Position numbers and translations under genes: made by a program
The notes under the pieces: generated by a model
Databases searched by the model: none
What the model was told of the DNA's origin: nothing
What the model saw: only the letters and a program-made list of their open reading frames with translations
Shown: piece after piece, positions 9,591 to 19,886 of the stretch
Layout: every line of letters starts with the position of its first letter
How positions within the stretch are numbered: the first letter of the stretch is position 1
NCBI GenBank assembly: GCA_025094145.1
Contig: JALLLS010000055.1
Span: 62,001-126,000, forward strand
DNA length: 64,000 bases
Direction of reading: 5' to 3'
Source of the DNA: Spinellus fusiger
Taxonomy: Eukaryota > Mucoromycota > Mucoromycetes > Mucorales > Phycomycetaceae

Positions 9591-10612
9591 CACACCAGGA
9601 GATCTTTAGGATATAAAAGGAAATAGTCGAAATACAATTGTTTAATAAATGACACATCAATTTGAGGAGAAAAAATAAAGTGAGATGTATTCATATTAGT
9701 TTTTAAATAAATAAAGATTATTATGTAGATTTACCTGTAAATATCTGAATCACGGAGGAAGCCACCTTTGATGTGGTGATATGTTATAATACTAAGAATA
9801 TCTATTCTTCTCTACAGAATAGAGCTGGTCGGTGGCGACCCTTTAATCCCTCTTATGCAATTTTAAAGATATTCTTTGATGCATTTACCTCTCTGTTCCA
9901 AACAATTCCACAACTTTGGCAAGCGCAGATACTGTTGAAATTTACTAATACCTCGATGAGGTTATTTGTGTTATAAGTATGGAAGATCTTGAGAACAAAA
10001 TAAAATAAAACAGAGTAACTGTTAGAGGAGCTTTTCATCTGGGCCTAGGCTTATTGTATTCCACAAGACACTCATTGTATTGTTATTAGGCAAGTGAAGA
10101 CTCTTAAGTCAGTCTCAAATGATCTATACTATCTAGGGTCTCTAGGGTGTACTACTGAGCATAGTTATCTATCTTCCAAGAACAAATAATTGGGTTTTTA
10201 GGGTATATATTCTATTTCTATGAGGGAATGTACTTAAGCATTAGCTATAGTCATAATATAGTATTAGCTATACTATTACAATAAACAATTTTATTCATAA
10301 ACACTATATTCTATTAATAATACAATTTGATAGTGAGTTATCCATAAAAGGGAATAATAATTCAGATACTTGCAAACCCTTTTGATTTTAAACACAGATA
10401 CATAAAAGGTGTATTTTCGGACGTAAAGGGATAATTGTGTCACTGATTAAAGGCCAGAAAAACTTTGGGTGTGTAGGATAGGCAGACAGAGTTTGAAATA
10501 TTTTATTTAGACAGCGAAAATACCCTTTTTTAAACATATTAGCCAATTATAGAAATTATGTTATTTTATTATCCGTATATTTACTTTTATATCCCAAAAA
10601 TCTTTAGGTGTG
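9591..10612 (-). mobile_element. TnpB/Fanzor-type TIR element, internally deleted copy A
   Basis: The ends read CACACC...GGTGTG and are flanked by TA (9589-9590, 10613-10614). About 40 bp at each end is imperfectly inverted (AGATCTTTAGGATATAAAAG on the left; TCTTTAGGTGTGTA preceded by TTTTATATCC-like sequence on the right). The copy is about 1.0 kb and is colinear, in reverse orientation, with the two outer parts of the 2.55-kb element at 23275-25828; the middle about 1.5 kb is missing. It encodes only the C-terminal end of the nuclease. A TIR with TA flanks matches the eukaryotic habit of TnpB homologues riding in Tc1/mariner-like and other DNA transposons. Confidence 0.8.
9802..10038 (-). 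pseudogene. TnpB/Fanzor C-terminal fragment (copy A), inactivated
   Basis: It reads IFHTYNTNNLIEVLVNFNSI, CACQSCGIVWNREVNASKNI, then a TAA stop (9853-9855), then EGLKGRHRPALFCREE. This is the zinc-finger plus RuvC-III end of TnpB-family proteins (CxxC...W-N-R-D-V-N-A-x-x-N-I). Three lesions are visible against copy B: the first zinc Cys is Phe, the catalytic RuvC-III Asp is Glu, and an in-frame stop precedes the tail. It is a dead copy. Confidence 0.8.
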
Positions 10613-11084
10613 TATGTCAGGATTGAAACCGGAGAAAAAAGAAGCAGTCAAAGAAATGGAAGAAAAAAATTTATCTTATTTTCTCGGACTGCGTTTTTGT
10701 ATATAAAAAGGACGCTATTTTTCGGTATCATCACCTCATTGAGCTCTTTCTTTGTTCTTCCTTATTGATTCTAGACAAGCATATCTATATATAAAAGGTA
10801 AATATATTGTTCTCTTCTCTCCTATAGCAAGAAAAGAGCTAGTGCGGATGAGATTTCAGTACGTAGAGTCAAGCCCTGAGAGATACACTGCGAGTGTATT
10901 CTTGATGCCAAAGAGTATTTCTGAGTATAGCTCTTTTCTTGCTATTTTATAAACAATAACAGTCAACAACAACAAAGTACTTACATTTTAATGACATAGA
11001 TTCTCCTTTGTCTTTTATCCTGTCTAGTAGAATAGAAAGTGTGCTATTTTATATAGTAAATGAACATAATAAACATAAAACATT
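10613..11084. other. Intergenic, contains one long hairpin
   Basis: A+T-rich spacer with an 18-bp perfect inverted repeat (see 10824-10945). The short frame at 10752-10952 overlaps the hairpin and has no recognisable protein character. Confidence 0.6.
10824..10945. repeat. 18-bp perfect inverted repeat, 86-nt loop
   Basis: ATAGCAAGAAAAGAGCTA (10824-10841) is exactly complementary to 10928-10945. The loop is less A+T-rich than the surroundings. It could be a small hairpin RNA, a minute MITE or chance; no target duplication is seen. Confidence 0.7.
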
Positions 11085-12231
11085 TTAAAATACTACACTG
11101 GTGCCAATATGGACTTGTTTGGCTTTTTTGACTATGAGTTGAGCAATAGCTGTGTCCTGTACACTCACACCCACACTCTTGAAGAGGCTTATCTTGGATA
11201 GTGAAGTGGCTTTCTCTTGTAGTGTCGTGTCGTTTACTACTTGGCCAATTTCAATCCAAGCATCAGGAGAGGAATGACGAAGATCTCCTGCTTCCTTGAC
11301 ACATGCTTCTACAGAATCAACAATAATAGTGTCTACTCGTGAAATTGTCTCATTGTCTACTTCACGCATCTCCAGTGTGTAGGAGCCTATACAGTTGATA
11401 TGGACTCCCTGTTTTAACCAGGCACCCATCAACAAGGGTTGTTGGGCGTTGGTGCATGTACAAATTATGTCTGCCTGTTGAATGGCTTGTTGTAATGACG
11501 TGTCTTGTTCATTGATTGATACAACTGTCATGGCTGGGTATTTGGCTTGGACACTGCTGACCAATGCATCACACCGTTCCTTATTTCTATTCCAAATGGA
11601 GATACATTGGAGAGTGGGTCGGATTGCCACCATCATATCAATATGAGCGCGTCCCTGAGCACCTGCGCCCATGACAACCAATGTCTTGGCCTGTGGGTTG
11701 GCATAGTAACGTGTTGCTAGGGCAGATCCTTTGTTATTGTTGTTATTGTTGTTATTGGTGTTATTGTTGTTATTGGCAGTAGACAGATGGATCCAATGAA
11801 GAAGAAGAAAAAAAAGAGAGAAAAGGTGAGTCACTCTTATAAAGAAGATGGATCTATGGACTCTTACCTGCTGCTGTACGTACAGCTGTAAGTGCACCTG
11901 CATTCAGAATTGCTTCTACAGCACCGGTTGTTGGGTGTAGTACAAATGTAGCAGCAGGCAACCCCCTTGTATCATTGTCTGCAGTAGGCACACTTACTAC
12001 TTTAACAGAAGCCGCTTCATAAAGACGACAAGGCATCAGTAGTACTTTATGGGTCTCGGTCGTTATGCTGATACGATGAGGTGTCTGGATCTCATGGGCA
12101 TTAGAAGAGATACCCACTGTGGAAAGGGCTGAAAATGTGTCTGCCATCAAATCCACAATCTCCAATGAAGTCTGGGTGTTATTATTCTCCAACAGTGATT
12201 GAACATCCAAGTGAGAAAGTACAAGCAACAT
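11085..12231 (-). CDS. Ornithine cyclodeaminase / mu-crystallin family NAD(P)-binding protein
   Basis: Two exons, 12231-11868 and 11728-11085, give 335 residues; donor GTAAGA, acceptor AACAAAG, phase 1. The start ATG at 12231 gives MLLVLSHLDVQSLLENNN, the usual first strand and helix of the family. Signatures: LPAATFVLHPTTGAVEAILN, GALTAVRTAA, the Rossmann loop VVMGAGAQGRAHIDMM, then ISIWNRNKERCDALV, ADIICTCTN, HINCIGSYTLEMREVDNETI and the closing DTAIAQLIVKKA. Members are ornithine cyclodeaminases, ketimine reductases or alanine dehydrogenases. The substrate cannot be assigned; fungal homologues are mostly uncharacterised cytosolic enzymes. The intron holds an (AAC/AAT)n tract. It is divergent from the TRIC-like gene. 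Confidence 0.9.
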
Positions 12232-12523
12232 AACAGTAGAGAAAGAAAAAGAAAGAAATAACAAAACTATCATTATCTTAAGCAGTGTTTTTTCTTTTTT
12301 TTCTTTTTCTTTCTATCTCTTCTATAGTGTAGTATATTTGAATGTAATATGTGTATCCATAGGTGTATTCATGTGAGTTGGGCAAGTCCACAGGCCTTCT
12401 TCTTTCTCCGCTACCCTCATTATCCCACCAAAAGAGACCCACTATCGGAGGATAGATTCTTCTTTTTCCCTCCCTTGAGACATTACTTTAGCTTTTCTCT
12501 TTTTGCTGCTCTTCTCTATTGCA
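12232..12523. promoter_or_regulatory. Divergent promoter between OCD-family and TRIC-like genes
   Basis: Only 292 bp separate the two start codons. The spacer is CT-rich on the plus strand (about 12285-12330 and 12390-12520), as is common just upstream of fungal start codons. No specific factor site was recognised. Confidence 0.35.
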
Positions 12524-13645
12524 ATGGATACAGCTTCCTTGGGAGAACAACTCTCTTTCTTTCTTTCTCATCTTGAGGATCTAAAATTAACTCTGCCTGT
12601 TGTGGGTGTGGATTTCCCTTTACTGGACATCCTATTTGCTGTATTGATCAACTACTCCTATCGCTCCGCTCTTGGTGAGAACCACGCTCGTATTGGCTGG
12701 GGACAGGGCTTTATAGCAACACTGGTGATGGCTGCTGGTGGTGGCTCAACTGTGTCTGTGTTGCAAGGAGAGCCCTTGGGGATATTCAAATCAAATAAGT
12801 TCTGGGCTATTCACGGGTAAGAAAGTGTCACTGAAGAATAGTAAGACTCATTTTTATTAGTACTGTCTACTGGTTGATGAACTCAAATCCTTATGTCTAT
12901 CAGTTGACTGACGTAATGTTCACTATGCCGATGGTGTCGCATCTTTTTAGAGTGTCTGACGGTGTGCTACGTAACAAATCCATTTGCCAACTCGGGGTAC
13001 AGGGTGTTTCGAATCATCCGTCCCTTGGTGCTGACAAATGGGTAGCTCAGATTGTATGTGGTACACTTGCAGGATGTGGTGGTGCGCTATGGATAGGTAA
13101 GGGAAATGGAATAAGAGAAAGAGTTCAGTCTATCAGTCTATCTACGTACAAGTTCAATTATCTATTGTTTTCTTCATTGGTGGTTTCCTCCATTGGTTTA
13201 TATATTTATAACCATGGTCTTAGTCAACTATGTAAAAGAGACAGGCTATGTTTATTTGTAAATAGACGCATAGACATGAATTTGTAGGTAGATAGACTGG
13301 TATGTGGGCAGATGAGAACATACACGTGTGGATGTGTTGACTTACTCTATATTCAAAGATGCCTTGCGACTTACACAACACAATTGGTCCTTCTCTACTC
13401 CTCGCCTTCTTCATGTGGCAAGTCATGATATGAAGGCTAGTTTTGCTACCACTTTGTTCTACGTCGTCACAACTCATCCTACCTTATCTTCTTATGTGGG
13501 TGGTCTTCCTATGGATCCGGCAGAAGCACAAGCATGGAGTACATTGCTGCTAACCTCATGGCTGATCTATGGCAATTATTCTAATCTCTGGGAGAAGAAA
13601 AGACAAGAGAAAATAACAAACAAAGGAGAGGCCAAGCAAGAGTGA
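12524..13645 (+). CDS. TRIC-like trimeric intracellular cation channel
   Basis: Three exons, 12524-12816, 12861-13096 and 13317-13645, give 285 residues. The start gives MDTASLGEQL. Landmarks: VVGVDFPLLDILFAVLINYS, the glycine-rich GQGFIATLVMAAGGGSTVSV, LQGEPLGIFKSNKFW, YWLMNSNPYVYQLTDVMFTM, WVAQIVCGTLAGCGGALWI and WSTLLLTSWLIYGNYSNLW. Several hydrophobic spans and the GGG...L-G-EPL pattern match the TRIC fold, which forms K+-permeable channels of ER-type membranes that balance charge during Ca2+ release. The animal KEV motif is not seen. The third exon acceptor (GATGAG) is inferred from phase; upstream alternatives hit stops. The C-terminus is short and charged. Confidence 0.75.
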
Positions 13646-14130
13646 AAAATGCTGTCTTTCTTTGGAGAATCAAGAATGTTGGTTCTTATCTCTATGTTAC
13701 GTTTATTATTTCCTCCAAACATACAAATCTTGCAATAAAACAAATATTGTTGTGATGAGAAAGAAGGGCAGTGATCTGTAATTTAGGTGCAAAGGCAGTT
13801 GTGTTTTATTGAACTGACATGCGATAGGCCTACGATATTTCCCTTCGAGATAAACAGACCCTGCAAAAGATATAAAAAAAACCCCCACTTGTCCCTGAGA
13901 TTGTGGTATGAATGTGTCTTCACCATTCCTCAATCTGTTCTCTTTTTCTGTTGTCCCCCCCTCTCCCCTTTTTCATATATAGGTTTATATGTACCAATGT
14001 GTATAAATATGCGTGTGTTTTACTCTTACGAGCGCAGTATCAGATCGTCTTTTGTCATCTCTCTTGAATATAAAGAACACGCCGTCCATTCCCCTCCTTT
14101 TTCTTTTTACACCTATAGATTATTATTGAT
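13646..14130. other. Intergenic, no gene seen
   Basis: Spacer between the TRIC-like gene and the myristoylated protein. A 369-nt open frame here (13787-14155) overlaps the next start codon and has no coding character. Confidence 0.6.
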
Positions 14131-15334
14131 ATGGGACAAAGTGTTTCTAGAGTGAATTGTACAGATCCATTTAACCTCGGTAAACAGGCTGATTTCTACC
14201 GTCGATGCAAGTTCAGAGTGCTGCACAAGATAGACAAGGCAAGCATTGGCCATCCTTCTGACTTTCGAGTAAGTAGAATAAATAAGTAATAAATAAAATA
14301 GCCAAAGATACTCATCCGTCTCTCACTCATAGCACCAACAGCATTTTGGTAAGTAAATAGCATAAACAAGGGATTCTCTATGTCATTAACTGTATCTCAA
14401 GGCACCAACACATTTCTCAGTAATACTCCTGTAAGTCAACTAGTGGTAGTAATAATAAATTATATTCTCATAGACAAAGTCCCGAACACTGACTGTATTC
14501 ATAGGACACTCACCACTCCCGAGTATCTTCAGAAGTAGAAGAGACTGCCATTGATTATAACCAGTTTATGCAAACATTATCAGAAATCACACGGGCGCTT
14601 GAACAATCAAAACCATCGTTGGTAGACAGCATGACCCGCTCTGTTACTACCAAGATGCAATCTCCTTCACAAGCATTTCTTCATCTCTTACGCACCTCAC
14701 ATACGTCCCATGAATTCCACTCTGCATACCCTAAAGATAAAATTCTATTAGAAAATACCCCTCCATGTACCAGAAGTTACAAGACCTATCCTACAAAAGA
14801 TACAAAGCATTTGATAGAAGAGCCAAAGTTATCAGACTCTATGGACGAACTGCTTCATGTAAGTTATTAGTTATTTCTATTGTATTCACTAGAGTCAACA
14901 TCACTCATATGTAAACAACTCTAGGGAAACATGACATTCAATCATCGCTTGGAAAGTAAAATCGAAGCTCAAATTGAAAAGGTAAAATAGTTTGGAATGA
15001 AAATAGATAACAAAGGAATGGTAACATTTACTCATACCTTTGTCTTTATATTTATTATATCTAATATATTTATTATATCTAATATATTTATTATATTTAT
15101 TATATTTATTACATCTATTATATTTATTACATCTATTATATTTATTACATCTATTATATTAACATTTATTCTTTCTGTTGGGCTGTGCTTTATGTACAGA
15201 GAGCCTGTACTCGATTGAGAAATGCAAAGGTAGCAATGGGAGGAGTCTAATGATGGCTTGTTTATTGACACTTTCTTCTTTCTTAGTTGGCAGAAATCAA
15301 TGCTCAGAAACGTTCCTCATCATTTGACTATTAA
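14131..15334 (+). CDS. Putative N-myristoylated protein of unknown function
   Basis: Seven exons: 14131-14268, 14333-14348 (16 nt), 14402-14430 (29 nt), 14505-14858, 14925-14981, 15200-15229 (30 nt) and 15287-15334. All have GTAAG-like donors and AG acceptors, phases are consistent, and the product is 223 residues. The N-terminus MGQSVSRVNC fits the myristoylation consensus (Gly2, Ser6). Residues 23-33 (ADFYRRCKFRV) are basic-aromatic. The middle (IDYNQFMQTLSEITRALEQS) and the end (HRLESKIEAQIEKRACTRLR) look helical, possibly coiled coil. No family is recognised. A membrane-anchored adaptor is a guess from the N-terminus only. Confidence 0.7.
15046..15161. repeat. TATTTATTATATCTA-type tandem array in an intron
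   Basis: Imperfect 9-18-bp units of TTTATTATATCTA and TTATTACATCTA fill intron 5 (14982-15199) of the myristoylated-protein gene. Confidence 0.85.
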
Positions 15335-15741
15335 TGACAGCTACATATCCACACATTCACACACAAAATGGGTAAATCTATTATCTATTATCTATTATAT
15401 ATTATATATTCTTCCCCTAGAATTATCAGCAGAAAAAATGAAGCTAGGCCAGTCTTATTATAATAGGAATCTACATACATACACTCTCTGTTTTTCTTTT
15501 TCTTTTTCCTACTTTATATATATAGATGAATAAAGTAACGTGTCCAGTTATCTATCCATAGCTTATGCTGCTAGATGGACTCGATTCCACACACATTTCA
15601 TCTCACACACATCCAGTATAATAATAGTAATAACAATAACAATGCTAGCAGTAGAAAAAGAGCGGGTATATAGATTTATATATAAAAGAGAGGAGGGAAT
15701 ACATATGGACATCAAAATTACTTTTTTTTCTTTCTTTCTTT
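15335..15741. other. Intergenic between convergent genes
   Basis: The 3' flanks of two convergent genes. It holds TATA/TTTA-rich low-complexity sequence and a TTTCTTTT run just beyond the CEP104 stop. No gene is seen. Confidence 0.6.
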
Positions 15742-18700
15742 TTACTTTTTTCTTCTAAGTGAGCCTGTCTCTGATTTGGGAAGTTTAGTACCATTGGAAG
15801 TGGGTTCACGCTTTGATGTGGCTGTTTTGGATTCAGTCAATGTGCTCTTCTTTACAGGTTCCTTCTTTACACGACGACCACGAGCACTCTTTAGACATCC
15901 CTCTCCTGTTAGTAAATGTGATTTCCAGCCTGCCTCTGTAGGTGGTATAATAAGCAGCTGACATAAAGGACATCGCACATCATCAGCACCAGACACTGTA
16001 GAGTGTGTTTTGTTAGTAAAAAAATACATTATGGAAGTAGACAAAATAAAAGACAAGACATACCAACACATGTCTTCTTGAGGGTATGTTGCAGCCATTG
16101 CTCTACAGGAACAGCTTGTCTGCACTGATTGCACTGCTTCATTAGATGTCTTTGGTCACAGTCAATGAAGATGTGATCATTATAGGTGGATACCTCGAGG
16201 ATCTTAAGTAGAATATCCGTTGTTAGATACCATGTTGCTTTGTTCTATTGAGTGACTCTGTCCTTGCTTCTACTTACGATATGACACATGGGACAATTGG
16301 TCAGAACAGGACAGGCATTATAGTAGTGTGAGATAAGAGTATCTTCATTAAAGTCGGCACTAACTTCATCACAAAAGATACAAGTGCTATATAAAAAAAA
16401 AGAGAGAGAGTCTATAAGAACCACACACACACACATAATCTTCATCATCGTCATAAAAATAGTAGCCTATGGCTCGCTCTTTACCTATTCTCATTGGAGG
16501 GCTCTTCCTGCGTCTTGGTAGACTTCCCTGCAGTTGTTCCTCGCGATGTTGTGGTACGTGAAGTAGCACGTCCATTTGTCTGTGATGTCCATGCATTATG
16601 TTAATCAAATCATGCAACACCATCAACAGCATTTTTTAATACCTTTTTAGCACCCGTCGTTGTACCGAGTGAGGTTGTGCTTCGACCTTTTATGTCATTG
16701 TTCCAAAGAAATAAATACTTCATTTCTACCTCTATTTTCCGCCTAGATCTATATATTACCTGTGCCTGTACCTGTGTCTCGTGAGCTTTCCTTCTTTTCC
16801 ACTGTCGCACTTCGCTTTATACTGTCCGGTCGGCGTGCGGATGAGCGCGTGTCGGGTGCCTTTGATTTCTTAGTGGCAGGTGGATTAGGTTGAGCTGCAA
16901 GGGCTCGCAGTTCAGCCACAGTGGCTGCATTTTTAGACATGGGCTTTGTGCTTTCCTCGACAATAATAGCAGCAGAAACAGCTGTTGTGCCACTGCCATG
17001 ACGAGGATCTGCCAGCTTCTTCACTGTGTCTGCTAAAGTGGCCCTTAGATCTTTGCCAATGTATTTACTGACATGAGGAAATCCAACTTGGTCTGATGCG
17101 ACAATAATTAATTCTACAGCCGTCTCTCGTACATCCTCATTGGAATGGCCCATGTAGGCAACCACAAATTCCATCAAGTCGCTGAGAAGGATAATGGCCT
17201 GGGATGTCTCTTCCTCATAGTCCACCAAAATGCCAAGTTCATGTACAGCAGCTGTTACAAGTTCAATGCGTGCTCTGGCTTCTTTGTAGTTGTGAATGAT
17301 ACGTTCGGGTTTACCAATAAACAGACATAGAAGAGAGTAGGGTGGATCAGAGTACTTTTCAGCCAAAGTAAGGACAAGGCGAGTGGCAGGAAGACGAATA
17401 CGGGGGTTGCTATCTCCTGTACGCATTAATAGTCCAGAGAAGGCCCGTTCAATTAATCCGTAGACCATGGAAGGAGGTACTAGTGCGTCCATACAGAAAT
17501 CTATCGACAGAGAAATAAGAAAAAAAGGGTAAAAGGTTATTTCATTCATCATTCATTAAAATGAGGCATCTCTTATCTTACCATTCAAGTCTTGCCAAAT
17601 AGTAATGGCCATGTTCAGAATGGATTCCCGTGAGTCCATCACAGCCTCTTGGATCATTGTCAATGAAGCCTTTACAAACCGAACACTCTCCCGCATATAC
17701 TCATCATACTCCTGCTCCTGGTCATCCAAGGCACTTTCTGCATTCTGGTAGATCAATTGACACAATTGGTCTAATTGTTCTTCCTGGGCCAAATGACAAG
17801 CAGCCTTTATACTTGTAGCCACTCTGTTTAATCCACGTTCACGGCACTTGACTTTTACACTCAATACACAGGCTACTACTTCTTCACCAAACACCTGAAT
17901 GGCTGCCTTGCAACTCTCTCTCTCTTCTTCAATCAGGGTTTCTGGCACACTGTCAGGATCAATAAAGTCCTGTGATGGCTTACAGCCCTTGGTGATGATG
18001 GTAGATTCACGTCTAGCAAGATGTTTAACAGCAACAGAGGATGACAAGGAAGCCTCAGGAGCAAACAAAGCACGCTTGTCAAAAGAAGGATATGATGGCG
18101 AAGAAGGGGTTTGTACAGGGGAATGGGTTAGAATGTCTCCCAACTGTCGGTCGTCCTGTGTAGTAGGGGTAGAGAGAATATCAAAGCTTGTCCATTTCTC
18201 AATGGCCTCATCAAACAGTCGATCCTCACGTGCATTACGGTCTTCATGAGGCTCATAGTTTACGAGTGTCATACTTTCGCCTGTTGGGTGGGTGTCGTTG
18301 GGTGTGTTGGGTATCGAGGATAGGTAAGAAGCTGGTAGAATGTCTTCCTGTCCAATATCTTCCTATTTGAATGAATGAGTCAACCAATGTTCCCCTTTTC
18401 TTTTTCTCTTTTTCTATATAGGTAGATAAGTCTCTCCTGTGAATTACCTCATAGCCATAGCCGTCAGTAGATTCAAGAGGTATTACCCTGCCATCCTGTG
18501 TCATTTGAATCATGGCTTGTTTTAGCATCGTATCTGCGGATATTCTGATTTCTTTAATATCTGCTTTGATCTTTTCAGCTTCATCATAGTCTTTGGTATC
18601 TACAGCGTGTTTCTTCCCAATCTCAAGGTCCAACAATATCTTTGCCAGTCGAGACAATTTATCACTGAGGAATTTGTGACTTTTGGCTGTTTGGTATGCT

Positions 18701-19886
18701 TCATCTGTCATCAAAAGGAATAGCATTAGAGAGCTATGCTTTCTCTCTCTCTATCTATCTCTCTCTCTCTTATATATATATATTCAAATACCTCTCACTG
18801 CCTCTTCTTCAGCATGCAACAAAGCAGAAATCCATTGCTGTAGTTCAACTTCTACACTCCCTGAGGATGAAGATCGATGGATAAAGCTGTGGTTACTGGA
18901 GACACTTGTGCGTCGAGTGGAAGAACTGAGCATACTCGACTCATCCAATGGGTGGCTGATGTGGCATGCAATGTGATTCTAAGCATTCTCTATGAATAAC
19001 GTATTCGCTCTATTTCTATCTTTTATGCAGTAAGCTGCTATCCTCATTACCGGTAAAACGGGCATTTGTCGCAAGGGCTGTCCCAAAATATTCAGTGCCA
19101 ATAGTCCAACCTAATCAATACAGTATGAGTACAAGTAGATATTCGCCACGGCAATGCACAGTTGTTGCATAAGACATTCTCCTTTTATCCCAAACATGCC
19201 TGGTTATACGTGTTCAGTCGATTGCGATGACAGCTTCGTACTACAAGCCGAATGTATTCGCCATCCACATTGACTTTGATGGATTTCAGTTCACGGGCTT
19301 TAAACTGTGCTCTTGCGTTATTATCAAGACATACATAACTTGAAATAATTCAGGTAGTGATCAATAAAGGCTACATTTATCAACAGAACAGGCCGTTTAT
19401 TTACCCCAAGCGAGTGAATTCTATCAACATATCTCCTTCACTGGTATCATTCTCACGGCTGAGGGTGTCGTTCATATCATCAGGGGCGTCTTTAAGTACA
19501 CCCACATAAACATCAATCTTGGTGGCAATTTTATAGTGATGGGATAGGACCTGCACTTTGGAGATATGTGCTGGTCCACAGAGAAGATGGATGATGAGGT
19601 CTTGGGGGTATTCAGGACATCTGAGGGAGTCTTATGTTAGGGTGTTGTTTTGCAATACTCTATTTCTCCCACTATACACCCTATTTGCTCCTCAAGCAGA
19701 GGCTTACTTTGGTGTCTGCCAGCCTTTGATTTTGTTATTGGTAGGGGCTTCGTCTTCTTCGTCAGATCTTCCAAGGTGGTTGAGTTGTCGGTTGCCTGGA
19801 CTAGAAGACACTAGTTCTTGGGGGCTGTATTCTTCGTCCCATGAAGAGCAGTGAGCAATTTCATAGGGTAAGGGTGTCACTGTCAT
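15742..19886 (-). CDS. CEP104: CEP104 homologue (centrosomal protein 104 / FAP256)
   Basis: Thirteen exons (19886-19708, 19620-19405, 19338-19200, 19110-19051, 18978-18792, 18704-18448, 18362-17582, 17500-16760, 16686-16643, 16579-16485, 16386-16278, 16202-16064, 15995-15742) give 1066 residues with consistent phases. Residues 1-200 form the jelly-roll domain (YSPQELVSSS, KCPEYPQDLIIHLLC, RLGYVCLDNNARAQFKAREL, TYNQVGLLALNILGQP). Next are a helical region with KKHAVDTKDYDEAEKIKADI, a TOG-type array domain (about 500-770; TRTGDSNPRIRLPATRLVLT, HSNEDVRETAVELI), a basic linker, and C-terminal zinc fingers (CIFCDEVSADF, NCPMCHI, CNQCRQ, DVRCPLCQLL, then GWKSHLL). In animals and algae Cep104 binds tubulin and EB proteins at the ciliary tip. 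Intron 3 is GC-AG (CAG|GCATGT). Length is close to the human 925. Confidence 0.92.
18741..18784. repeat. (CT)n(TA)n microsatellite in CEP104 intron 5
   Basis: A dinucleotide and CTAT array between CEP104 exons 5 and 6. Confidence 0.85.

Noticed and set aside
13787..14155. 122-codon plus-strand frame
   Set aside because: No domain, overlaps the well-supported start of the next gene in another frame, and composition is spacer-like.
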